Below, in pieces: positions 22,687-32,259 of a stretch of DNA of 64,000 bases. The translations under genes and the position numbers were made by a program. This DNA is from Lampris incognitus (lineage: Eukaryota > Chordata > Actinopteri > Lampriformes > Lampridae). The stretch's first letter is position 1; each line of letters starts with the position of its first letter. The notes under the pieces are model-generated. The model saw nothing but the letters and a program-made list of their open reading frames with translations, was not told the origin of the DNA and ran no database searches. The stretch is taken from NCBI RefSeq assembly GCF_029633865.1, contig NC_079219.1, positions 15,269,310 to 15,333,309 on the forward strand, in the 5' to 3' direction.

Positions 22687-25075
22687 CAGGGGTCGGGAAC
22701 CTTTTTGACTGGGAGAGCCATAAAAGCCAAATATTTCTAAATATATTTCATTGAGAGCCATATAGTATTTTTAACGTATAATAAATTAAATATGTCTTAC
22801 TTTTAATGCGACTTCTGGTGCTGCATGGTTTTACTGATGGCCTTGTAGTCTGGTTCATACGTGGTGAGGTTGAGCTTCATGCAGGCGTTGAGGCTTCCAT
22901 CAGTTAAACGTGAGCGTAGGTTGGTCTTAATGTTCCTCATATGCGAGAAAGACTGTTCACATGCATATGTAGAGCCAAACATGGTCAATACGGCAATACT
23001 CACACGCTGCATTGTGTGGTATGTCACAGGAAGCTCGTTCCAAGTTTTAAGAATCAGCTGGTCTTCAGGTTGAAGATTTTTAATTTCTGTCCACTTGTGT
23101 TCCCTCGCCAGCTCTGCTCGCTGTCGCGCAAGACTTTCCAACTCTCCATTAAGTGACTTGAACTTACTCATCCACATGTCTGATGCCTTCAGGTCAGCAA
23201 CTTCCAGCTCAAAGTCTCCGATAGAGACCCCGGGGATGCATGTCAGGTCGATTTTGTCCACTGCACACTCATGTGGATGAGTGATGAACTTGAAAAGACC
23301 AGTGCGCGCACGAAATTCTCCAAAACGTGCTTTGAATGACTGCAGGAGATTGAACGTAAAGCCAGCTAGCTGCTGGAGATCCAGATGTTGAGTGGAGTCA
23401 CTTGCTAAGCATGCATCTCTAAATTGTTGCAGTCTTTCAAAGTGCAGAAGACGACCTGTTTCAATGTCCCTGAGAAAGACTTCCAGCTTGCTTTCAAATG
23501 CAAACACTGCTTGTTGAAGGGATGAGATTGTATTTCCAATACCTTGCATTTTCACATTGAGCTGGTTCAGATGGCCAGTTATGTCCACGAGATAGTGAAA
23601 CTGCAGGAGCTAGTCAGTGTTGTCTAGCTCAGGATGCTTGACGCCTTTCATTTCAAGAAAAGTCCGGATTTCACTCAGGCAAGCTGCAAAACGGCTGAGC
23701 ACCTTCCCCCTTGACAACCAACGCACGTTGCTGTGTAAAAGCAGACCGGGATAATGATTCCCAACTTCTTCTAACAGAGCTTTAAACTGGCGATCATTTA
23801 AAGCTCGGGCAACAATAAAGTTGACCACTCGAATGACCAGCGACATCACCTCACCAAGCTCCTGGCCACACGTCTGAGCGCAAAGCGCCTCCTGGTGCAG
23901 GATGCAATGAACACTTAGGATGGCTCTCTTTTCATGTTCACGGAGAAGCGCTACAAATCCTTTGTTCTTCCCCAACATACAGGGTGCACCGTCAGTACAG
24001 ACAGAAATAAGTTTATCCATCGGTAGTTTTTTTTCTTTAGCAAACTCCATGAAAGACATGAATAAATCCTCTCCTCTTGTTGTCCCTTTCATTGGCAAAA
24101 CAGCCAAGCTTTCCTCACGCAGTGTGTCACCTGCAGCATACCTGGCAATGATACTGCACTGAGATAGATGGCTAACGTCTGTTGACTCATCTAACGCGAG
24201 AGAAAAGTATGTCCCGGCGTTTATGTCCTTAATTTGTGTTTCCTCGACTTGATTTGCCATCATGATGCTACGATCGTGCACAGTTCTTGCTGACAGGGGC
24301 ATGTCTTTTATTCGTTTGATTATCTTGTCTTTATTTGGGAAGTCATCAAACAGTTCATTGGCCACATCAAGCATGAATGTTTTGGCATACTCGCCATCTG
24401 TGAATGACTTTCCATTCCTTACTATTGCCAAAGCCCCCGCAAAGCTAGCGGAATTCCCGTCACCTTGCTTGGTCCACACACGTAGTTGCTGCTGACTCGT
24501 CTGCACTCTCCGCTGTAGCTCCTCGCATGCCCTTTTCCTGCCGTCCCCCGCTGGATATTTCGATGCAAATGAAGCATGGTGCGTATCGAAGTGCCGCTTT
24601 ATATTTGACCGTTTCATCGATGCAATTTTATCATTGCATATTAGACATACCGCAGATCCTGCTCTCTCCACAAATGCAAATTCCTCTGTCCACGCAGCCT
24701 GGAATGCACGGTAATCATCGTCTTTTTTTCTTTTCGCCATCTTTTCCGTTACAAGGGTTGAAGCGGATAAACTAGTTGGCTATCTGATAAAATTGATTTC
24801 TTCACCTTTACAATGACCCGGACATGCTCGCGAGCCATTGGTTCCCGACCCGACCCACGGGTGACCCGTGACCCGTGAAATTTATCTTCAAAACTAATTT
24901 CTGTTTACTTTAAAATGACACAGTATTATTAAGAAATATCACAAGTATTTTAAAATCAGTTCCAAACTGATTTTTTTGAAAAAAAAATAATTTTCAACTC
25001 AAAATTGTCTGGGAGCCATATGCCGTCACCGGAAGAGCCATATATGGCTCGCGAGCCATAGGTTCCCGACCGCTG
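22687..25075 (-). mobile_element. hAT transposon (left copy, 2.39 kb), transposase on the minus strand
   Basis: The terminal inverted repeats are CAGGGGTCGGGAACC at 22687 and GGTTCCCGACCGCTG ending at 25075. The 8-bp target duplication CCCTACAA is at 22679-22686 and 25076-25083. It has TA in the middle, like the nnnTAnnn preference described for Buster-type hATs. The non-coding ends contain repeated GAGAGCCATA / TGGCTCGCGAGCCAT motifs. The copy is essentially full length. Confidence 0.85.
22803..24740 (-). pseudogene. hAT transposase, left copy, one nonsense codon
   Basis: One frame runs from ATG at 24740 to a stop at 22803, 645 residues with a single internal TAG at 23610-23612. The right-hand copy has TGG (Trp) there. 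The N-terminus holds a BED-like finger (FVERAGSAVCLICNDKIA, H..TH). The first catalytic Asp lies in YFSLALDESTDVSHLSQCS, the second in ISVCTDGAPCMLG, and the C-terminal dimerisation region with the Glu in TYACEQSFSHMRNIKTNLRSRL. The family is the one that gave rise to GTF2IRD2- and ZBED5-type domesticated proteins; this copy is a transposon, with terminal repeats and target duplication. One base change makes it non-functional as read. Confidence 0.85.
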
Positions 25076-25085
25076 CCCTACAACA

Positions 25086-25681
25086 TCTCCCTTTCGTAGA
25101 ATACAATACCAAATAATATAATGGATAGTATTAGCCATTAGAACATTAGTGCTCGTATCCCAATATTAAAATAGTGCAATGGAAATAGTGCATCAAGAAG
25201 GAACAGCAAGTCAATATCAACCAAAACCTCTGCAGAACAATAACAACAAAATGGTAGCATCAGAACATCCACAAGACCACTGAATAAGAACATTAGAGGT
25301 GAACATCACAGTTTTTGTTTCGTTTTTTTTTTAATGTCCACAGTCCAGTGTGTGTGTGTGTGTGTGTGTGCGTGTGAGTGTGTGTGTGTCAATCTCAGTA
25401 CAGTGTATGACCTAGAAGTCAAGTCTTTCTGGAGGCTTAATCTACCTCCCGCTCCGGGAGAAGGCCCGGCCCTGTAACTCACGGCAGAGTGTGGTCACAG
25501 CCTGTGGGGGAGATGGCGGCGACCTCGGGGCTGACGACCTTGGAGACATTACAGGGCTGCTGACGACTTCCTCCATGCTGCCCCCGCTCACATGGCCCCC
25601 TTCAGCTGCACACGTGCCCACAGGCTGCTCTGGTGGCCGTTCTGTGTGGGCTGACGGCTGTGGAGGGGCAACCTCTGCTGG
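25086..25681 (-). other. Gypsy 3' non-coding region with polypurine tract
   Basis: Between the pol stop (25682) and the 3' LTR lies about 600 bp of non-coding sequence. It includes a (TG)n run at 25350-25390 and the polypurine tract adjoining the LTR. A second G-rich tract (minus GGGAGCGGGAGG) is at 25442-25453. Confidence 0.5.
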
Positions 25682-28600
25682 TCAGAGATCAACCCTGTTG
25701 TGACGGTACGTGGTTCCCTCCACGTTGACGAGATAGGACCGCGGTCCCACCTTTTGCAGGCATACTCCTCTCCTCCATCGGCCTGTCCTGTCACCCGGGA
25801 TTGGTTTCATCCTGACAGGCTGGCCGACGTTTAGCTCTGGCAGATCCCTCGCAGTTCTGTCATAAGTCAGCTTCGCTGCCTGATGCTTCACGCTCAGCTT
25901 GTCTGTGACCCCAGTGATGATCTGAGGTGCTAGCAGCTGGTCGGCCACAGGGAGAAGAGTTCTCAGCCTCCGTGACATCAGCCGTTGTGCTGGGCTGCAG
26001 CCGCATGCCCTCAGTGGGCGTGTGTCTCCAGTGTAGAAAAGCCTTCCAGGGGTCCTCGTCGGCCCGGTCTGCTTTCCTGCATAGGCCTTTCACAATCTTC
26101 ACTGCAGACTCTGCTTTGCCGTTAGCTTTTGGGTGTCTCGGGGAGGACATAACATGTTCGAAGCCCCACTCCCTCACAAACGCCCGAAACTCTCCACAAT
26201 CAAACCGACCTCCGCAGTCAGAAATGACTCGGTCAGGGATACCGTACTGTGCAAACTGCGCCTTGCACCTTCGAATGGTCGTTCTGCCGACAGGTCTGGG
26301 AGTAGATCAATCTCCCAGAAGTCTGAATAGTGATCCACCATGAGCAGGAAGTCCTGCCTTGCGTAGCTGAACAAGTCCATGCTCACCAGCTGCCAGGGAC
26401 GTGTGGGGAGCGGGTGTGACATCATAGTCTCTTTCTGTTGCTCGTGTGCATACTCGTTACACACTGAGCACTGCTGCACATAGACTTTGATTTCCCCCTG
26501 TATATTTGGCCAGTAGAGAGTATCCTGGGCCTGTCTATAACAAGCCTCACCCCCCACGTGGTTGTAGTGGATCCGTTTCAGCATCTCAGGACGCATAGCT
26601 TTTGGAATGATGACACACTGGCTCCTAAAAAGCACACCATTCTGTGCGCTTATTTCATCTCTGATGGCCCAGTATTCTCTAACGGCTATGGGGCTCTCCT
26701 CTTTGCGTTCTGGCCATCCCTCCAGCACGACCGACTTGAGTGTTTGAAGACACACATCCTCCTCTGTGTGTTTTCGAATCTCTGCGAGGCGTTGGCTGGT
26801 GACGTTTAGATAGTCTGCTTGCTGAATGGCTGCCATGTCGTACTGCACCTGCTGCATGCTGCAGACCATTTCACGTCTGTACTGAGTGTCCGTTCTCTGT
26901 GGCGGGGTGGTGGCTCTGCTGAGCATGTCACTGATGTACATTTCAGGGCCTGGCTTGTCCATCACCGTGAGGCAGTAGTTCTGAAGTGTGAGGAGCATGC
27001 TTTGAAGGCGCTTTGGTGCACTGAGAAGGGGCTTAGTGAAGATTGACACCAGCGGGCGGTGGTCGGTCTCTGCAGTCCCATCACCCCTCCCATATAGGTA
27101 GTAGTGGAAGCGTTGACAAGCGAATACGATGCTCAGTCACTCCTTCTCAATGTGTGCATAGTTTTGCTCCGTCTGGTTCAGCGCGCGGGAGGCGAACGCG
27201 ACCGGCTGTCCCCCCTGAAGCAGGCAGCAGCCCAAACCAGTCTGACTGGAGTCACTCTGTATGGTGACTGGCTTGCTGACATCATAATAATGTAGTACTG
27301 GCACCGCCGTGACCAGCGTCTTGATTTCCTTCATAGCAGCATCATGATTGGGCAACCAGTGCCACAGCACATCTTTGTCCAGCAACCTTCTCAGCGGTTC
27401 ACACACCTCTGACAAGCGGGGCATGAACCTCGATAAATAGTTAACGAAGCCGACACACCGCTGAACGCCTTTTGCATCCGTGGGGTTTGGCATGTCCAGG
27501 ACTGCCCTGACCTTCTCGGGATCAGCTTTGAGGCCCTCCACCGACAGTATGTGGCCGTGGAAGCGGACCTCCCTCACACGAAACTGTAGCTTTTTTATGC
27601 TCAGCCTCAGCTTCACTTCCCTGCATCTGTCCGTCAGAGCAATGAGGTTTGCGTCGTGGTTGCGAACGGCCTCCTCCTCCGTGTCCCCACAGCCGACTAT
27701 GAGGATGTCATCGGCTATGGGCTCAATTCCTTTCAAACCGGCCAGCAGCTCATGTTGTTTCCTCTGGTACAGCTCTGGTGCGACTGACACGCCGAAAGGG
27801 AGCTTCAGCCATCGCTTTCTACCCCACGGCGTCCAGAACGTTGTCATCAGGCTGCTCTCCTCATCAAGGCGACACTGCAAGAATGCGTCGCGCGCATCCA
27901 CCAGGGTGAAGATACGTGCCTTAGGCAGCTTGTACAGCACGTCATCTAAAGTGGGCATGAGGTAATGGGACCTTTTCAGGGCTCGGTTAAGTGGCTTGGG
28001 GTCGATGCAAAGCCTCAATTTGTCCGGCTTCTTCACTATGACCAGATTGCTAATCCAGTCTGTGGGCTGAGTGACTGTGGTTAAGTGTCCATCCTTTTCA
28101 TATTGGTCCAGCTGCGCCTTAACAGCTGCCTTGAGGGCCACCGGGACATTTCTTGGTGTGCACTGGACAGGGGCCACAGTGCTATCCAACTTGAAGTGAA
28201 CATCACCCGGCAGTGACTCGACTGGGCTGGTGAACACGTCATTGTAAGTGTTAATGAGACAGCCTTTGGTTAGCTCACCTGTCTTGCAGCGCTCCACTTT
28301 ATTCAGCTCTTCGGGAATGGTGAACCGTATCAAGCCAAGTCTCTCGCATGTCTCCCCTGAAAGCAAGGGCTTCTGGCTGGTGCGCACGACCTCAAAGTCC
28401 AGTCTGTGCGTCTTGCCCCTGATGACACACTGTGTGCTGTACACGCCCATTGAGCTCATCCACTCACTGTTGTAGAGTCTCAGCCTGGTGAGACTTTTCT
28501 GAAGAGGCACTCTAGGCACCAGTCTCATCTTGTCTTTCAAGCTCATCACGTTACAGGTGGCTCCAGAGTCAAGCTGGCACCTCTGGACCCCTCTGTGCAG

Positions 28601-29528
28601 TGGCAGGTTTACAAACCACTTTTTGCTTTGAGTGTTCACAGCCCCCATGCTCTCAGCCGTGTACACATCCCTCTCATCGCGGTCGCTGTCCCCCGGGTCC
28701 CCTAGCGGCGGGTCATCCACAGCGTTCAACTGACGTGCTTGCTGGCCTCTTTTCATGCATACTTTGGCAAAGTGATTAGCAGTGCCACACAAGTGACATG
28801 ACTTTCCAAATGCGGGGCACAGGTCTCGCCCCAGTCTGTGCGGTGTGCCACAGTACTTGCATTCACCTGTGCCTCTCTGTGGCTGTGCAGATGTGTTGGT
28901 GGGCTCGGATGGCCTGCTGGTAGGTCTCCGTCCTGGTCGCTGTCCATGTGCTACATTGATGCTCTCCGCAGTCACAGAGCTGCTAAGTGACATGGATTTT
29001 AACTTATTGTCCAACACCTCCGCTGCACGGCAAATGTCAATAGCTCCCTCCAACTTAAGCTCCTTTTCTCTTAGCATGCGTCGTCTGGCGCCCTCATCAG
29101 TTGTTCCAAGAACAAGCCGGTCCCTTATAAGCTCGTCTCTTATAGCTCCATATTCACATGTGGCAGCCTTTTCTCTCAGTCTTGTGACAAAAGCATCCAC
29201 AGGTTCTCCTTCCTCTTGTTTAAGGTTGCCAAAAACATACCTCTCAAAGATGACGTTTTTGGTAGGTGTAAAGTATTCCCCCAGTTTGTCGAGTATCGCT
29301 CCGGCGTCTTTCTGCTCTTCCGCTGAGTCCCAGGTTGTGCACGTAAACATGGAGGCATTCCTTCCCCATTAGCCTCCGGAGCGTCGCTGCCTGCACCGGC
29401 TTCTCTGCCTTGTCGATCCCGGTCGCAAGCAAATAATCCTCAAACTCTGATCGAAAGCTAGCCCAGTTGCTGTGAAGATCCCCAGTCATCTTCATGGGCT
29501 CCGGCGGCGGAATATTGGAAGCCATCAT
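25682..29528 (-). pseudogene. Gypsy gag-pol polyprotein, interrupted
   Basis: Gag starts at 29528 (MMASNIPPPEPMK) and changes frame near 29350. The main frame 29350-27137 contains a zinc knuckle CHLCGTANHFAKVC, protease CQLDSGATCNVMS, and reverse transcriptase with FTLVDARDAFLQC, LPFGVSVAPE and IADDILIVG. The usual (Y/F)xDD is ADD here. RNase H has SDSSQTGLGCCLL. A TGA at 27137-27139 falls where neighbours read EKE-L-LS. The frame then continues to about 26174 with the integrase zinc region (HYNHVGGEAC..CSVCNEY) and first Asp (LLMVDHYSDFWEID). Further frame changes near 26250 and 25970 separate the second Asp (ISDCGGRFDC), the Glu segment (ANGKAESAVKIVK) and the C-terminal RMKPIPGDRTGRWRRG. 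At least three indels plus one stop make it inactive. Confidence 0.85.
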
Positions 29529-29641
29529 CTTGGCTCGATGCTAATGCTAGCAGGCTAACTAAAACTTCTAGCTACGCTTAGTAAAAAAATAAACGCACGC
29601 TGTTCAAGCAACAGGCAACGTAAGACTCACTTTGGGTTCCA
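29529..29641 (-). promoter_or_regulatory. Gypsy leader and primer-binding site
   Basis: About 110 bases separate the 5' LTR end (29642) from the gag ATG. On the minus strand the first bases after the LTR are TGGAACCCAAAGTGAG. The leading TGG is what a primer-binding site complementary to a tRNA 3' CCA needs. I could not name the tRNA. Confidence 0.5.
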
Positions 29642-29898
29642 TGTTCCAAGTGTAGGTGCATATAAATAACAGACAGAGTCGGGCTGTGTCGCTTAGTAAC
29701 ATGTATTCACCGGCTGTGCCCATAACGCAACTGGGGCATGTTACACAAGGCAAGTTACAATCAGTGCCCCCCAGGGGGAGCTGTTGGCTGCATAACGTTA
29801 CCCTACAACAGCGGTCGGGAACCTATGGCTCGCGAGCCATATATGGCTCTTCCGGTGACGGCATATGGCTCCCAGACAATTTTGAGTTGAAAAAAAAA

Positions 29899-29960
29899 AT
29901 CAGTTTGGAACTGATTTTAAAATACAATCATAAGTATTTTAAAATCAGTTCCAAACTGAT
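29899..29960. repeat. Perfect 27-bp inverted repeat in the right hAT
   Basis: Bases 29899-29925 and 29934-29960 are exact reverse complements around an 8-base loop (AATCATAA). The outer portion is ATCAGTTTGGAACTGATT. The left hAT has only one arm at the matching place, so the second arm is private to this copy. Confidence 0.75.
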
Positions 29961-30162
29961 TTTTTTTTTTTTTTGTATACTGTGTCATTTTAAAGTAAAC
30001 AGAAATTCGTTTTGAAGATAAATTTCACGGGTCACGGGTCACCCGTGGGTCGGGCCGGGAACCAATGGCTCGCGAGCATGTCCGGGTCATTGTAAAGGTG
30101 AAGAAATCAATTTTATCAGATAGCCAACTAGTTTATCCGCTTCAACCCTTGTAACGGAAAAG

Positions 30163-31962
30163 ATGGCGAAAAGAAAAAAAGACGATGATTACCGTGCATT
30201 TCAGGCTGCGTGCACAGAGGAATTTGCATTTGTGGAGAGAGCAGGATCTGCGGTATGTCTAATATGGAATGATAAAATTGCATCGATGAAACGGTCAAAT
30301 ATAAAGCGGCACTTCGATACGCACCATGCTTCATTTGCATGGAAATATCCAGCGGGGGCCAGCAGGGAAAGGGCATGCGAGGAGCTACAGCGGAGAGTGC
30401 AGACGAGTCAGCAGCAACTACGTGTGTGGACCAAGCAAGGTGACGGGAATTCCGCTAGCTTTGCGGGGGCTTTGGCAATAGTAAGGAATGGAAAGTCATT
30501 CACAGATGGCGAGTATGCCAAAACATTCATGCTTGATGAGACCAATGAACTGTTTGATGACTTCCCAAATAAAGACAAGATAATCAAACGAATAAAAGAC
30601 ATGCCCCTGTCAGCAAGAACTGTGCACGATCGTAGCATCATGATGGCAAATCAAGTCGAGGAAACACAAATTAAGGACATAAACGCCGGGACATACTTTT
30701 CTCTCGCGTTAGATGAGTCAACAGACGTTAGCCATCTATCTCAGTGCAGTATCATTGCCAGGTATGCTGCAGGTGACACACTGCGTGAGGAAAGCTTGGC
30801 TGTTTTGCCAATGAAAGGGACAACAAGAGGAGGGGATTTATTCACGTCTTTCATGGAGTTTGCTAAAGAAAAAAACTACCGATGGATAAACTCATTTCTG
30901 TCAGTACTGATGGTGCACCCTGTATGTTGGGGAAGAACAAAGGATTTGTAGCGCTTCTCCGTGAACATGAAAAGAGAGCCATCCTAAGTTTTCATTGCAT
31001 CCTGCACCAGGAGGCGCTTTGCGCTCAGACGTGTGGCCAGGAGCTTGGTGAGGTGATGTCGCTGGTCATTCGAGTGGTCAACTTCATTGTTGCCCGAGCT
31101 TTAAATGATCGACAGTTTAAAGCTCTGTTAGAAGAAGTTGGGAATCATTATACCGGTCTGCTTTTACACAGCAACGTGCGTTGGTTGTCAAGGGGGAAGG
31201 TGCTCAGCCGTTTTGCAGCTTGCTTGAGTGAAATCCGGACTTTTCTTGAAATGAAAGGCGTCAAGCATCCTGAGCTAGACAACACTGACTGGCTCCTGCA
31301 GTTTCACTATCTCGTGGACATAACTGGCCATCTGAACCAGCTCAATGTGAAAATGCAAGGTATTAGAAGTACAATCTCATCCCTTCAACAAGCAGTGTTT
31401 GCATTTGAAAGCCATCTGGAAGCCTTTCTCAGGGACATTGAAACAGGTCGTCTTCTGCACTTTGAAAGACTGCAACAATTTAGAGATGCATGCTTAGCAA
31501 GTGACTCCACTCAACATCTGGATCTCCAGCAGCTAACTGGCTTTACGTCCAATCTCCTGCAGTCATTCAAAGCACGTTTTGGAGAATTTCGTGCGCGCAC
31601 TGGTCTTTTCAAGTTCATCACTCATCCACATGAGTGTGCAGTGGACAAAATCGACCTGACATGCATCCCCGGGGTCTCTATCGGAGACTTTGAGCTGGAA
31701 GTTGCTGACCTGAAGGCATCAGACATGTGGATGAGTAAGTTCAAGTCACTTAATGGAGAGTTGGAAAGTCTTGCGCGACAGCGAGCAGAGCTCTACATAT
31801 GCATGTGAGCAGTCATTCTCGCATATGAGGAACATTAAGACTAACCTACGCTCACGTTTAACTGATGGAAACCTCAACGCCTGCATGAAGCTCAACCTCA
31901 CCACGTATGAACCAGACTACAAGGCCATCAGCAAAACCATGCAGCACCAGAAGTCGCATTAA
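30163..31962 (+). pseudogene. hAT transposase, right copy, frameshifted and internally deleted
   Basis: The frame from ATG 30163 matches the left copy through the first Asp motif (LALDESTDVSHL) and breaks at about 30870, inside a run of A (AAAGAAAAAAACTACC), where a base is lost. The matching frame resumes from 30882 with ISVSTDGAPCMLG and keeps the Trp codon that is a stop in the left copy. Near 31790 about 130 bp are missing between RQRAEL and TYACEQSFSHMR, shifting the frame; the C-terminus is readable to 31962. W-to-C (CTEEF) and C-to-W (LIWNDK) changes affect the BED finger. It cannot encode an active transposase. Confidence 0.85.
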
Positions 31963-32259
31963 AAGTAAGACATATTAAATTTATTATACGTTAAAAATAC
32001 TATATGGCTCTCAATGAAATATATTTAGAAATATTTGGCTTTTATGGCTCTCCCAGTCAAAAAGGTTCCTGACCCCTGCCCTACAACAACGATGCCCAAC
32101 CATAGAGATTAGTTTGAGATGAATTAGTGATTACTATAGTAGTTTTTGGTGGTTCTATTGTAAATATAATAATTAATTAATCCTTTCAGATCTGTATTGT
32201 TCACCTTTATTGTTCATCTTTATATTTGCATTTTTGATCTTGACCTCGTGTAGTAGCCC

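Larger units (their letters stand above)
22517..25085 (-). repeat. 3' LTR of the Gypsy element, split by a hAT
   Basis: LTR sequence occupies 22517-22686 (TGTTGCAAGTGTAGGTGC .. ATTACCCTACAA). After the hAT and the duplicated CCCTACAA (25076-25083) the last two bases CA follow. It matches the right LTR with few differences (for example TGTTGC versus TGTTCC at its start). Confidence 0.8.
29809..32078 (+). mobile_element. hAT transposon (right copy, 2.27 kb), opposite orientation
   Basis: The ends are CAGCGGTCGGGAACC at 29809 and GGTTCCTGACCCCTG ending at 32078; the duplication CCCTACAA is at 29801-29808 and 32079-32086. The sequence is the reverse complement of the left copy apart from scattered changes, an internal deletion of roughly 130 bp near 31790, and an extra inverted segment at 29899-29960. 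Both copies sit at the same position within their LTR. Confidence 0.85.
22517..32088 (-). mobile_element. Complete Ty3/Gypsy element with a hAT copy in each LTR
   Basis: ACGAT at 22512-22516 and 32089-32093 is the 5-bp target duplication. The LTRs are short (about 170 bp without the hATs) and have TGTT..AACA ends. The left (3') LTR is 22517-22686 plus 25084-25085; the right (5') LTR is 29642-29808 plus 32087-32088. A polypurine tract (minus strand CGAAAGGGAGA) abuts the 3' LTR at 25086-25096. A primer-binding-like TGGAACCCAAAGTGAG follows the 5' LTR at 29641-29626. The minus strand carries gag-pol (about 25.7-29.5 kb). Each LTR is split at the same base by a hAT with identical 8-bp duplications CCCTACAA. 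The element is dead through frame changes and one internal stop. Confidence 0.85.
29642..32088 (-). repeat. 5' LTR of the Gypsy element, split by an inverted hAT
   Basis: LTR sequence is 29642-29808 (TGTTCCAAGTGTAGGTGC .. GTTACCCTACAA) and, after the hAT and duplicated CCCTACAA (32079-32086), CA at 32087-32088. The outer edge abuts the ACGAT target duplication. Confidence 0.8.

Noticed and set aside
22803-24740. Host GTF2IRD2- or ZBED-like gene
   Set aside because: The frame lies between hAT terminal repeats with a target duplication, has a second copy 5 kb away, and contains a stop codon, so it is a transposon.
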